A DNA stretch of 41,566 nucleotides from Defluviitaleaceae bacterium (GCA_009785605.1 WQVY01000016.1:1-41566); one strand, 5' to 3'; positions 17,061 through 25,419 are shown, numbered from the stretch's first letter. A program made the numbers and translations. Notes: generated by a model from the letters alone, not told the origin.

Positions 17061-17375
17061 TCACGCAGGATTAACAGCATCAATCTTCACGCGAGTAAAG
17101 GGCTGACGATGACCTTTTTTGCGATGGTAACCTTTTTTGGCTTTGTACTTATAAACGATTAGCTTCTTACCCTTGCCATCGCCCAATACAGATGCCGTAA
17201 CAGTTGCGCCGGCCACCAATGGCTTACCCAAAACCGTTGCGTCGCCATCTAGTATCCCTAGCACCTTGTCAAAGGTATAGGCAGTACCTGCGTCAACTCC
17301 TAGTTTTTCTACGGTGATGATGTCTCCGGCTTGGACTTTAAACTGTTTGCCGCCGGTTTCGATGATTGCGTGCAT
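17061..17375 (-). CDS. rplU: 50S ribosomal protein L21
   Basis: A 104-residue bL21, which binds 23S rRNA domain I and helps large-subunit assembly. It opens [18 protein letters not shown] and ends with the conserved [19 protein letters not shown] block. The start at 17375 is chosen over the GTG-like codon two codons upstream because GGAGG lies 7 bp before this ATG. First gene of the rplU-rpmA operon, preceded by a promoter at 17490-17518 and a structured leader. Confidence 0.97.
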   Translation of the reverse strand: MHAIIETGGKQFKVQAGDIITVEKLGVDAGTAYTFDKVLGILDGDATVLGKPLVAGATVTASVLGDGKGKKLIVYKYKAKKGYHRKKGHRQPFTRVKIDAVNPA

Positions 17376-17483
17376 ACACACACCTCCTTAATTAGAAATT
17401 TTGGAAGTACTCGCCGGGTGAGGCAGGGCATAACCTTTAAGGCCAGTCCCGAGCGGTTACTACTTTTCGCATAAATCACAACA
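17376..17483 (-). promoter_or_regulatory. Probable L21-type leader of the rplU operon
   Basis: The roughly 108-nt leader between the predicted start and the rplU ATG can fold: CTCGGGACTGGCC and CCGGCGAG segments pair around a GCCTTAAAGGTTATGCCC core. Firmicutes rplU operons often carry an autoregulatory L21 leader here. I assign it by position and foldability, not by a verified consensus match. Confidence 0.45.
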
Positions 17484-17489
17484 TCCGTG

Positions 17490-17518
17490 ATAATATCACA
17501 CAAATAGGCATTTGTGAA
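17490..17518 (-). promoter_or_regulatory. Promoter of rplU-rpmA
   Basis: Minus strand TTCACA (17518-17513), 17-bp spacer, TATTAT (17495-17490), each one base from consensus, plus a TGTGA stretch before the -10. Confidence 0.65.
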
Positions 17519-17547
17519 GCATTAAGTAAAATATTGTTTACAGACTA

Positions 17548-18507
17548 TCAATACATATATGGGTCATCATATATATTGTCATAAATATTATCGTATACAT
17601 TATCCAAGCCCCCCTCTAGGTGGGGGAACGTCTCACTTATTAACCGCCCATGTACTGCTATACGGTAATCCCGCCGGGCATTCTCACATGTAGAAAGGGT
17701 TATAATCCGGTCATCTTCGGACACGGTTATACCCGCATCAAAGCGGGACCGCCTGGCAAACTCGTTTATATAATGCTCCCAGCCGCCATCTCTATGGTGG
17801 TAGTTAGAGTATATATACGGGAAACTAATATGTGCAATATATACAGAGAATATCTCGTATACATAATCTGCATACATGGTACTAAAGTAGATGTATCTGT
17901 TGTTATGGAAAAAGTCCTCCTGTAGAAAAAAGCGCACAGAATGGAACATATGGTTTCTATTCATGTTGTGGCCAAACAAGACCAAATTTTGGTCCTGCCC
18001 GTACAGGTTGGCATGGGTACACAACCACACCCACCCTGCCGCAGCACGGCGCTTTCTTATGTCGTGATATAAGTAGAATGAGTTGTCTGTAGTTTGGGGT
18101 ATTAGGTAGTCTATTGTTGTGCCCGGTACATACAAGCGGCCTACGATATCATCGTTGTTGTAATACGCGCGAAGGTCCAAAAACTCCTGCCTCATTACAC
18201 GAGGCGGAGGTGTTGGCTCGGGCTCTGGTGTTGGCTCGGGCTCTGGCTCTGGTGTTGGTTCGGGCTCTATTTCTTCTTCTATGTCTACGGGATTTGGGAT
18301 GGGTGCAGGTGTTGGTGCAGGAATATACGGTACATATGGCGGCTCCTCATGCATAGGATGGGCACCACCATGCCGGAACATAAAATCATTGTAGATATAA
18401 TTTGCTATAAAACCGGCCGATATCAGAAGTACAACGGCAAGTGAAATATACAGTATCTTTGGTGTTTTGGGTTTACTTGGCCGGACAGGCCTTTTGTATT
18501 GATACAT
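17548..18507 (-). CDS. Class B sortase, copy 1
   Basis: A 319-residue membrane-anchored class B sortase-type transpeptidase. Basic N-terminus, membrane helix at about 19-39, a Pro/Glu linker (residues 82-102, EPEPTPEPEP type), then the catalytic domain from about 105. The active site is complete: His180 in LFGHNM, Cys274 in TLSTC, Arg282 in YRIAVHG. The FYLYHDI and WVWLC blocks are typical of SrtB-like enzymes. An odd Tyr/Asp-rich tail (VYDNIYDNIYDD) ends the protein. ATG at 18507 is favoured because GAGGTG lies 6 bp upstream. It is a tandem paralogue of the next gene and shares its upstream block. Class B sortases attach haem-uptake proteins, pilins or other wall proteins; the LPLTG giant nearby is a plausible substrate, by inference. 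Confidence 0.93.
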   Translation of the reverse strand: MYQYKRPVRPSKPKTPKILYISLAVVLLISAGFIANYIYNDFMFRHGGAHPMHEEPPYVPYIPAPTPAPIPNPVDIEEEIEPEPTPEPEPEPTPEPEPTPPPRVMRQEFLDLRAYYNNDDIVGRLYVPGTTIDYLIPQTTDNSFYLYHDIRKRRAAAGWVWLCTHANLYGQDQNLVLFGHNMNRNHMFHSVRFFLQEDFFHNNRYIYFSTMYADYVYEIFSVYIAHISFPYIYSNYHHRDGGWEHYINEFARRSRFDAGITVSEDDRIITLSTCENARRDYRIAVHGRLISETFPHLEGGLDNVYDNIYDNIYDDPYMY

Positions 18508-18528
18508 TCGCATCACCTCGGTTAATAA

Positions 18529-18567
18529 GAATGCTATCATATAAATGCACCAATGTGAAGGGTTATA
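18529..18567 (-). promoter_or_regulatory. Conserved upstream block of sortase copy 1
   Basis: This block matches the one upstream of sortase copy 2 (19586-19623) at 34 of 38 positions, although the DNA just downstream of each differs. It is therefore a duplicated promoter or operator. A CACCAAT/ATTGGTG inverted repeat spans 18548-18575. I could not assign a sigma factor. Confidence 0.55.
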
Positions 18568-18585
18568 AATTGGTGTAATTTATCT

Positions 18586-19554
18586 TTAATTATAGCGGGT
18601 CACACTCTGCTCGATAGTAATTATGTCGCTTTCTAAATCACCCAAACCCTCTATGTGAGGGAATGTCTCGCTTACAAGCCGCCCGTGTACCACATAGCGG
18701 TAATCGCGCATACGTAAATCTCTGTGGCAAGTAGAAAGGGTAATAATGCGGTCGTCTGCCGAAACAGATATTCCAGCATCAAAATGAGACCGTTCTACAA
18801 ACATGTTTATGTACCGCTCCCAGCCACCATACCTATGATGATAATTCTCATATATGTATGGGAAACTAATATGTGTGATATATACGGAAAATACTTCGAA
18901 TACATAATCTGCATAAATAGTGCGGAAATAAATATACCTGTTGTTAAAAAAGAAATCTTCGTTAAAAAAATTGCGCACGCCGTGGAGCATATGGTTCCTA
19001 GCCATGTTGTGGCCAAATATAACCATGTTTTGGTCTTGGCGATAAACATCAGCGCGGTAACACAACCATACCCACCCTGCCGCGGCACGGCGCTTTCTTA
19101 TGTCGTGATATAAGTAGAATGAGTTGTCTGTGGTTTGGGGCACTATGTAGTCTATTGTCGTACCGGGCACATATATATGACCTACGATACCGTCATTGCC
19201 AAAATACTCGCGGTAATCCAAAAACTCTTGCCTCATTATGCGTGGCGGAGGGGTTGGCCCAGGGTCCGGCGTTGGTTCAGGTTCTGGCTCGGGAGTTGGG
19301 TCCGGCTCTGTTGCTTCGTCTTGTATTACCAGGGTTGGTGCTGGTACTGGTGGTGGTGTATGTGTTGGAATATAAGGCACATAGTGCGGTATATCATACT
19401 GGCTATGAGAGCCGCCATGCCAACTCATATACTCGTTGTAGACATAGTTGGCAATAAAGCCTACGGACATCAAAAGTACAACAGCCAGCAAAGCATACAA
19501 TACCTTTGGGGTTTTGGGCTTGCTGGGGCGGGTAGGTTTTTTGTGTTTATACAT
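18586..19554 (-). CDS. Class B sortase, copy 2
   Basis: A 322-residue paralogue of the neighbouring sortase with the same plan: basic N-terminus with PSKPKTPK, membrane helix, Pro/Glu/Asp linker (PTPEPEPEPTPDP) and catalytic domain with His182 (FGHNM), Cys276 (TLSTC) and Arg286 (YRYVVHG). The two share long identical stretches around TTDNSFYLYHDIRKRRAAAG, indicating recent duplication. Differences cluster in the linker, in the residues after the His loop and in the C-terminal tail, which here lacks the YDNIYD repeats, so the substrates may differ. ATG at 19554 has GAGGTG 6 bp upstream. Its own copy of the conserved upstream block suggests separate but co-regulated transcription. Confidence 0.93.
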   Translation of the reverse strand: MYKHKKPTRPSKPKTPKVLYALLAVVLLMSVGFIANYVYNEYMSWHGGSHSQYDIPHYVPYIPTHTPPPVPAPTLVIQDEATEPDPTPEPEPEPTPDPGPTPPPRIMRQEFLDYREYFGNDGIVGHIYVPGTTIDYIVPQTTDNSFYLYHDIRKRRAAAGWVWLCYRADVYRQDQNMVIFGHNMARNHMLHGVRNFFNEDFFFNNRYIYFRTIYADYVFEVFSVYITHISFPYIYENYHHRYGGWERYINMFVERSHFDAGISVSADDRIITLSTCHRDLRMRDYRYVVHGRLVSETFPHIEGLGDLESDIITIEQSVTRYN

Positions 19555-19585
19555 ATGTATCACCTCGCACTTAAACACACATGCG

Positions 19586-19623
19586 GAATGCTATCACATA
19601 AATACACCTATGTGAAGGGCTAT
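19586..19623 (-). promoter_or_regulatory. Conserved upstream block of sortase copy 2
   Basis: Second copy of the block described at 18529-18567; differences are four substitutions with no gaps over 38 bp. It lies about 32 bp before the start codon, the right distance for a promoter. Confidence 0.55.
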
Positions 19624-19677
19624 GGACCACGTAATATAAATTTAGCCTATACCAAATTTGTCATCTATGTAAAGGGC

Positions 19678-20850
19678 CTATGCGGCCCCTTTAAACAACC
19701 ACCGTCGGAACATTCTTTCCATAATGTCCTGTGGTGACGCCTTTGCTACATCTTCCGCAACAATTAGCTCGCTACGGCCAACTTCATTGCCTTCGTGGGT
19801 ATAAATTACTTGCCCGGCCGTTTGGCCCGCATCTACTGGTGCGTCTAGGGAGTCGTTTATTTTTACTTCGCTATCTATAACAATATGCTTACCCTTTGGC
19901 ACTAGCACATTTGTCTGTTCTTTTATGACTACCGGTGCGCTTTCTGTTTTACCTTTATATACTTTTATTTCGCCCATGGCCGTACCACTGTCTTCCTTAG
20001 CAATTAGTGCATAATTAGAATAGCCATAGTCAAACAACTTCATTGCCGAGTCAAAACGGATTGTAGGGTCGGGCGCGGCCAGTACAACAGCTATAAGGTG
20101 CATCCCTTCTTTTTCTGCTGTTGCAGAAATACAGTACAAGGCCTGGGATGTTGAGCCGGTTTTAAGACCCGTTGTGCCTGTGTAATTGCGTATTAGTTTG
20201 TTGGTATTGGTAAGGCCAAACTCTTCCTCGCCCCGGGCAGTCTTGTGGGTGATTTTATCAAGCCGGGTTGTGGCATACTTAATTACCTCTGGGTAGTTTA
20301 AAATAAGCTCCCGTGACATAAGCGCAATATCAAAGGCAGTTGTAAGATGCCCATCTGCATCCAACCCGCAAGAGTTTACAAAATTGGTGTTTTCCATACC
20401 AAGGATTAGGGCTTTGTTATTCATAGCCGATACAAAGGCTTCTTCGCTTCCCGCGATAAATTCTGCCATTGCTACTGCGGCGTCGTTGGCAGATGCAATT
20501 ACTATTGACTTTGTCAAATCACGCACAGTTTGCTTTTCGCCAGTTTCCAAAAACACTTGTGAGCCGCCCATAGACGCGGCATGAGCGCTTACGGTTACAA
20601 TATCGTCCCACTTTATTCTTTCTTGCTCCAGCGCCTCGTATATCAAAAGCATTGTCATGACTTTGGTAACGCTGGCTGGGGGTAGTTTATCATGGGCATT
20701 GTTCTCTATGAGAATCTTGCCTGTTTCTGCTTCCATAAGCAGACTTGCCTTTGCATCTACAGTTATGGCTTGCACATTTACGGCGGTGCCAACAAAGCAT
20801 AGCAAAATAGTGCATATTAGCCCGCACAAAACAGATAATTTTTTAGACAT
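19678..20850 (-). CDS. dacF: D-alanyl-D-alanine carboxypeptidase (DacF/PBP5-type)
   Basis: A 390-residue low-molecular-mass penicillin-binding protein that trims the terminal D-Ala of peptidoglycan stem peptides outside the membrane. A signal peptide spans residues 1-28. The active-site motifs are SVTK (Ser60-Lys63), SAN (120-122) and KTGST (about 225). The PBP5 C-terminal beta-domain follows from about 285, and the end has an amphipathic stretch (QDIMERMFRRWLF) suited to membrane attachment. Length is normal. Its ribosome binding site lies inside the 3' arm of the hairpin that follows ftsZ, so readthrough RNA would have the site sequestered. It is the last gene of the ftsQ-ftsZ-dacF run. Confidence 0.94.
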   Translation of the reverse strand: MSKKLSVLCGLICTILLCFVGTAVNVQAITVDAKASLLMEAETGKILIENNAHDKLPPASVTKVMTMLLIYEALEQERIKWDDIVTVSAHAASMGGSQVFLETGEKQTVRDLTKSIVIASANDAAVAMAEFIAGSEEAFVSAMNNKALILGMENTNFVNSCGLDADGHLTTAFDIALMSRELILNYPEVIKYATTRLDKITHKTARGEEEFGLTNTNKLIRNYTGTTGLKTGSTSQALYCISATAEKEGMHLIAVVLAAPDPTIRFDSAMKLFDYGYSNYALIAKEDSGTAMGEIKVYKGKTESAPVVIKEQTNVLVPKGKHIVIDSEVKINDSLDAPVDAGQTAGQVIYTHEGNEVGRSELIVAEDVAKASPQDIMERMFRRWLFKGAA

Positions 20851-20896
20851 AAAAAAAGTCCTCCCTACTTGTATTGCTTTTAGGGTGGACTTTTTT
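20851..20896 (-). terminator. ftsZ terminator whose 3' arm contains the dacF ribosome binding site
   Basis: Minus strand AAAAAAGTCCACCCTA (20896-20881) pairs with TAGGGAGGACTTTTTT (20867-20852): 15 of 16 pairs and a 13-nt loop, followed by T's that run directly into the dacF ATG. GGGAGGA in the 3' arm is the dacF Shine-Dalgarno. Confidence 0.8.
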
Positions 20897-20916
20897 GTAA
20901 TTTTTATGCGTATAGT

Positions 20917-22098
20917 TTAAAATCTCTCCGGCCTTTTGCGTTGCAAAAAGATAGGTATATCAAAAGGCACCTCGTTGTCCAACTCGCGAATAGGACGCAA
21001 ATTGTCTTTGGGTTGAGCTTCTGCTGGCTGGACTTCATCGGCTTGTCCTACTGGCACTGTCTTTATTTCGGGGGTTTCGCTTTCTTTGTCTTCTACTTTT
21101 TTGATGCGTTGTTTGGAAGACGCGGCAGCTCTTATCGCTTGCTCTTGGTCATCTAAACCTGTTGCTACTACCGTTACTATTACTTCGTCTTTTAGATTAT
21201 CATCAACAGTTGTGCCAAATATTATATTGGCGTTTTTGTCCATAGTTTCGCGGATAAGCTCTGTTGCGGCAGTAACTTCCCTTAACCCAAGATTAGAGTC
21301 ACCGGTATAGCTTATAATAACAGCCTTTGCGCCATCTAGTGTAGTTTCTAATAGCGGGCTGTTTATTGCTTGTTTTGCGGCTTCTAATGTCTTGTTTTTG
21401 CCTGTAGCCCTACCTACACCCATATGGGCTACACCTTGCTCGTGCATAACGGTATGCACATCTGCAAAGTCTAGGTTTATAAGGCCGTCACCCAGTATAA
21501 GGTCACTTATACCAGTTATACCCTGCCTAAGCACATCGTCTGCCAACCGGAATGATTCTATGATAGACACATCATCATCAATTATATCTAGTAGCTTTTG
21601 GTTGGGGATAACTACCAATGTGTCAACATTTTTGCGCAGCTCCTCTATGCCGGCTTGGGCGTTACGCATCCTTGGCAGACCTTCGAAGTCAAAAGGCTTT
21701 GTAACAACGCCTACGGTAAGTATCTTCATCTCACGGGCAATGGCGGCTATTACCGGCGCAGCACCTGTTCCTGTGCCACCCCCCATACCAGCCGTTATAA
21801 AAAGCATATTTGCACCTTCTATGGCATTAGCTACCATTTCGCGTGATTCTTCTGCAGCACGGCGACCAATTTCTGGCTTGCCACCCGCACCAAGCCCACG
21901 GGTAGACTTTTCGCCCAGGCGTATGCGTATAGACGCTTTGGATTTGGCAAGAGCCATATTATCTGTGTTAGCGGAAATAAACTCAATATCAGACACATTG
22001 GCTTCAATCATACGGTCAACAGCGTTGTTCCCACCGCCGCCTACTCCAATTACCTTAATATTAGCTTTGGTATCATGGGTGGTTTCGATATCAATCAC
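20917..22098 (-). CDS. ftsZ: Cell division protein FtsZ
   Basis: A 393-residue tubulin-like GTPase that forms the Z-ring. The N-terminal GTP-binding domain has [16 protein letters not shown] and the tubulin signature GGGTGTG at 106-112; the synergy loop lies in the [17 protein letters not shown] region. A roughly 60-residue acidic linker leads to the conserved C-terminal peptide [10 protein letters not shown] (380-389) that binds membrane anchors. The start is GTG with GGAGGGG 5 bp upstream. ftsA is not adjacent; ftsQ lies 160 bp upstream, and a candidate promoter (TTGATT, 17 bp, TACTAT) is seen between them at about 22222-22250. Confidence 0.98.
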   Translation of the reverse strand: MIDIETTHDTKANIKVIGVGGGGNNAVDRMIEANVSDIEFISANTDNMALAKSKASIRIRLGEKSTRGLGAGGKPEIGRRAAEESREMVANAIEGANMLFITAGMGGGTGTGAAPVIAAIAREMKILTVGVVTKPFDFEGLPRMRNAQAGIEELRKNVDTLVVIPNQKLLDIIDDDVSIIESFRLADDVLRQGITGISDLILGDGLINLDFADVHTVMHEQGVAHMGVGRATGKNKTLEAAKQAINSPLLETTLDGAKAVIISYTGDSNLGLREVTAATELIRETMDKNANIIFGTTVDDNLKDEVIVTVVATGLDDQEQAIRAAASSKQRIKKVEDKESETPEIKTVPVGQADEVQPAEAQPKDNLRPIRELDNEVPFDIPIFLQRKRPERF

Positions 22099-22258
22099 TT
22101 AGTCCCCTCCTAAGTACAAATTTCAGGATAATTTCCCAAATAGCACATCACAAACCATTTTATGTATGCATCTGTCACGAAATTGCGCACTTCATTTATA
22201 TGGTTTTTTTTAGACGGCCATAGTATAGTATACACTTTTACTCATGAAATCAAGTGCT

Positions 22259-22993
22259 CTAAGCCAGTATTTCAAAAAAATACTCCCCCCTAGTTTCCCG
22301 TAAATCGACAAAACCACGCGCAAAATCCACATCGGGCATTTCTGCAAGTATCCCTGCGATAACGCGCACCCTGGATTCGGCATCTGTTATGTTGCCTACA
22401 TTAAACTCTATATAGCCCACTAGGATGCGTATATTTTCCATATCAGACACATCTATATAACTTACGCGGTCTACTAAACCATGGTGGTAAATGTGTAGCG
22501 CATACTCCGTTGCAACAGTAAACGCACCGGCATCTGGCACATCCAGCACCTCACCCAATGCAAAACGCGTAAAATCTAACCCTACAACAATAGGCCGCGT
22601 ACCGGAAGTAAAACTACGCACTTCCAGCACACGGCCACGCTCGTCTATATACAAGAAACTTCCGGGGGTATGCTCTACATATGCAGCTAGGCGCCGTTCA
22701 CGCACATGCACATAAAGCCTACCCGGCAACTCCCTGCGGAAATCAACATCCGCAATATATAAGTTTTCCAAAAGCCTGCTACGGGCGGCTCTAGTGTTAA
22801 AAAACAATAAATTGGTTGTGAAATCAACATCTAAACGCTCTGTTATTTCGTTACGCGTAACATTGATATCACCGCTTATAATTAACTCGCGCATGAAAAA
22901 AAATGGTGAGAACATGAACACAACCACCGTAAATACAATTATACATACAACAACTGTAGTAGCAAACCTGCGATTATGCCTGTGGTTGTTCAT
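22259..22993 (-). CDS. ftsQ: Cell division protein FtsQ/DivIB
   Basis: A 244-residue bitopic division protein. It has a short basic cytosolic tail (NNHRHNRR), one membrane helix (about 11-33), a POTRA domain (FMRELIISGDINVTRNEITERL ... VDFRRELPGRLYVHVRERR) and the beta domain. It acts with DivIC and FtsL to control septal peptidoglycan synthesis outside the membrane. GAAGGAGG lies 13 bp before the ATG, longer than usual, with a short in-frame ATG-AAT-TAA between. It follows the NYN gene by 34 bp, so the two are probably co-transcribed. Confidence 0.88.
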   Translation of the reverse strand: MNNHRHNRRFATTVVVCIIVFTVVVFMFSPFFFMRELIISGDINVTRNEITERLDVDFTTNLLFFNTRAARSRLLENLYIADVDFRRELPGRLYVHVRERRLAAYVEHTPGSFLYIDERGRVLEVRSFTSGTRPIVVGLDFTRFALGEVLDVPDAGAFTVATEYALHIYHHGLVDRVSYIDVSDMENIRILVGYIEFNVGNITDAESRVRVIAGILAEMPDVDFARGFVDLRETRGEYFFEILA

Positions 22994-23027
22994 GCTTTAA
23001 TTCATGCCTCCTTCGTCGGTGAAACGC

Positions 23028-24575
23028 TTACTCGCCCAATGCCACAGACCCCATGCCTCTTAACCATGTAATAAAGCGGTCCCTGTGAAGGTTTGCGACC
23101 CAATCTTTGTAAACTAGGTAGTGCTTGCCGTTAAACTTGTAAGTCTCTTTCCAATACTTGACCTTACCGTTAACGCTTCGTTGTTCTAGGAGGTTGCTTC
23201 GCGACTCTATTTCCCTAAGTATAGGTGTTTTGATACCAAAGGTGCTTCTAGAATATTCGGGGGTCATGAGCTGCCGCGTTTCATTTGCAGTAAGGGCATC
23301 CACATTTGCCAGGGCCATGAAACGGCCCTTTATCCATTTGCGGAAGGAGCCCTCGTCCATGACAATCTCTGTTTCCGGCAATATTGGGGGTGGAAGTGTA
23401 TCTGGTATAGATGTAGCATCTACATCTGCTGGATTTGGTGCATCATTATTGTGCTTGCCGCTTCTTGTTGGTTGTACAGCCTGGTCGGACTTTTTACGCC
23501 TACCGCGCTTGGGAGCATCTGGGGCGGCTTTCTTTTTTTCTATTTTTACTGTGGGTTCTGGTGTGATGGTATAGATAAATGCCATATCTGTGGGTACGCT
23601 AAATATAGAGTTGTACCTACTGCCATCTTCGGCGGTGACTAATAAACCCTTTGTATCTTCTAGCATTATCCCGTTTTTGATTTCTGTATTTCTTCGCGCG
23701 ATTTTGTATACGCTTTCATCTACTATATATAGGCAACATGGGCTTCCTGTTAGTATAAAGCGCAAAAATTCCGCAAAGCGCGTAAACGAAAATTTTGTTA
23801 CTTTGAAATCCGGTATATAGTGCGCTACATAGTTCTTAAATACAGATATTTCAAGATCCGGCAGGCCTTCTGTGTCTTCTACAAACAGTGCTTGGATAAG
23901 CTTGCGTACCGTGTGTAGGCTGCCGGATATATCATTGATATCACGCCACACAGGGATATTGGCATTTACTAGCATTTCGGAATACTTTGTCTTGGGAAAC
24001 TTGCTGGGGACTTTTGTGGGTTGCGGTGTATCCGATACTAGCACAGTGTCAATTGCGCGGCTTTTTTTGCGTGATGATGTAGTTGCCACCAGCGACTTAT
24101 CGGATTTTTCTAAAGAAATATAATAATCGCATGAGTAGCGGAATGTATTGCTTGCGTTGCGGTCAAACCCACAGCCTATTACACGCTTGCCATGCTCGTG
24201 CAGTTTCTTTGAAAGGAATGCAAAAATCCCGTCTCCTGAAGCTATTACATAGTTTTCGATTTCTGGCCGCTTGGTTATAAGCTCTACAACGTCTATTATT
24301 AGGCTAACGTCGGCGGCATTTTTAACACGGTCGTTTTGGTTTGTGTTAAAAATTTGTATAGGTTCTATCCCTACTTGTAAAATAGAATCCCGAAGGGCGC
24401 GGTTGGGTATAAGTGCCCAGTCTGCGTATGCTTTTTGGATTGAAACACCATGTACACCTTCGGTTTCTAATACACGACGGTAAATTTCGTCTAAATTAAG
24501 AACAGTTTTGACTTTGCCGCTAAAAATACCTAGCAAATTTTCGATATCATAGAAAATTGCTGTGTTACACAACAT
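23028..24575 (-). CDS. NYN-domain ribonuclease-like protein with LOTUS/OST-HTH-like domain
   Basis: A 515-residue protein. Residues 1-155 form a NYN (PIN-like, LabA-type) domain: FYDIENL at the start, NAADVSLIIDVVELI in the middle and YVIASGDGIFAFLSKKLHEH. NYN proteins are metal-dependent RNases. The usual SGDxDF acidic pair is reduced here to SGDGIF, with Ile in place of the second Asp, so catalysis may be altered. Residues about 210-300 resemble an OST-HTH/LOTUS RNA-binding module (VRKLIQALF ... VFKNYVAHYIPDFKVTKFSF). A Lys/Pro-rich linker (350-400) includes APKRGRRKKSDQ, and the C-terminal 120 residues are unassigned. AGAGGTG precedes the ATG. Placement upstream of ftsQ-ftsZ is unusual and functionally unexplained. 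Confidence 0.8.
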   Translation of the reverse strand: MLCNTAIFYDIENLLGIFSGKVKTVLNLDEIYRRVLETEGVHGVSIQKAYADWALIPNRALRDSILQVGIEPIQIFNTNQNDRVKNAADVSLIIDVVELITKRPEIENYVIASGDGIFAFLSKKLHEHGKRVIGCGFDRNASNTFRYSCDYYISLEKSDKSLVATTSSRKKSRAIDTVLVSDTPQPTKVPSKFPKTKYSEMLVNANIPVWRDINDISGSLHTVRKLIQALFVEDTEGLPDLEISVFKNYVAHYIPDFKVTKFSFTRFAEFLRFILTGSPCCLYIVDESVYKIARRNTEIKNGIMLEDTKGLLVTAEDGSRYNSIFSVPTDMAFIYTITPEPTVKIEKKKAAPDAPKRGRRKKSDQAVQPTRSGKHNNDAPNPADVDATSIPDTLPPPILPETEIVMDEGSFRKWIKGRFMALANVDALTANETRQLMTPEYSRSTFGIKTPILREIESRSNLLEQRSVNGKVKYWKETYKFNGKHYLVYKDWVANLHRDRFITWLRGMGSVALGE

Positions 24576-24599
24576 ACAAACACCTCTATTTTATTTGCA

Positions 24600-24645
24600 A
24601 GATTTATGCGAAATTTTATTGAAAATTGTGAATATGCATAAATCT
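24600..24645. repeat. Inverted repeat upstream of the NYN gene
   Basis: Perfect 10-bp arms AGATTTATGC (24600-24609) / GCATAAATCT (24636-24645), with a nested AATTTT-ATTG-AAAATT. It lies in the leader between the predicted promoter and the NYN start; an operator or leader stem-loop. Confidence 0.5.
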
Positions 24646-24660
24646 ATTTAATTTGGACTT

Positions 24661-24688
24661 ATTATATCATGCTTTTTTGGTTTTACAA
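24661..24688 (-). promoter_or_regulatory. Promoter of the NYN-ftsQ unit
   Basis: Minus strand TTGTAA (24688-24683), 16-bp spacer, TATAAT (24666-24661). The -35 overlaps the stop codon of the DUF2161 gene. Confidence 0.55.
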
Positions 24689-25393
24689 TGTATTATTGGC
24701 CCGCATACGGTAATAGATTATAAGTTTTTCGTTTTCATTTTCACATAAATATGTAGCTCCTATACTGCTTAATGCAAATTGCCCCCTGGCAACCTTTACA
24801 TACCAGTTATAGTGGTTGTGCTTAAGTATTGAGTGTGCGTCTTTTTCGCAACCGTATATTTTTGTAAGATTAGCGGCTGACTGTGGGCCATTGGCTTCTA
24901 GTAAACACGCGATACGCACGCAACGCTCGCGATATGCGGTATTTATCTTGGCTTTTGTGCTGCCACCCACTGAGTCTGCCATGCGCCCAGCTACTTCGCG
25001 GCGCAGACTTGCAGATTTTTTTGTGGTCTTGGATGCGTTGCCGGTAGGGAAATGTATGATTTCTGTATGTTTTGATGGGCTGTCTAACGACACAGTTATC
25101 AGACCAATTTGGAGTTTCTTGAGTAACCGCTTAAGCAAAGCAAAATTACTAGCGCGGGCATTTCGTGGGCGGGGGATAGCTACAAATACCCAGTCTGTGG
25201 CTGTTAACCGTTCCATTGCTTGGTAGATAAGGGTCAGATTTGCAGATAACTTCATCTCTACAACCCATAGTATATCGTCTTTTATCGCGGCTATATCGCA
25301 ACCTTTAACTTCGCCGCGTACGGTGAAGCCTTGGTCTGACAATAAAGTTTTAATTGGTTCGTATAGGTCTGTTTCTTTATATGTACGACTCAC
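24683..25393 (-). CDS. DUF2161 PD-(D/E)XK-type putative phosphodiesterase
   Basis: A 236-residue protein of the DUF2161 family, assigned by fold to PD-(D/E)XK phosphodiesterases. The core is at about residues 24-50: RGEVKGCDIAAIKDD, then LWVVEMKLS, giving the D ... ExK catalytic pattern. A conserved block 'ATDWVFVAIPRPRNARASNF' follows. The C-terminal part, after a basic linker, looks like a winged helix (IACLLEANGPQSAANLTKIYGCEKDAHSILKHN). Biological role unknown. The start is GTG with GAGGTGA upstream. It lies 110 bp downstream of rlmN, across the hairpin element at 25420-25532. Confidence 0.82.
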   Translation of the reverse strand: MSRTYKETDLYEPIKTLLSDQGFTVRGEVKGCDIAAIKDDILWVVEMKLSANLTLIYQAMERLTATDWVFVAIPRPRNARASNFALLKRLLKKLQIGLITVSLDSPSKHTEIIHFPTGNASKTTKKSASLRREVAGRMADSVGGSTKAKINTAYRERCVRIACLLEANGPQSAANLTKIYGCEKDAHSILKHNHYNWYVKVARGQFALSSIGATYLCENENEKLIIYYRMRANNTL

Positions 25394-25419
25394 ACTATCA
25401 CCTCAAATAATCATGCCTT

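Noticed and set aside
16799-17162. Open frames on both strands encoding repeated KTAIGSFFAFGKNR-like or FAKGKKTSDCGF-like peptides
   Set aside because: The 34-bp repeat read in successive frames creates them; no ribosome binding site and no homology.
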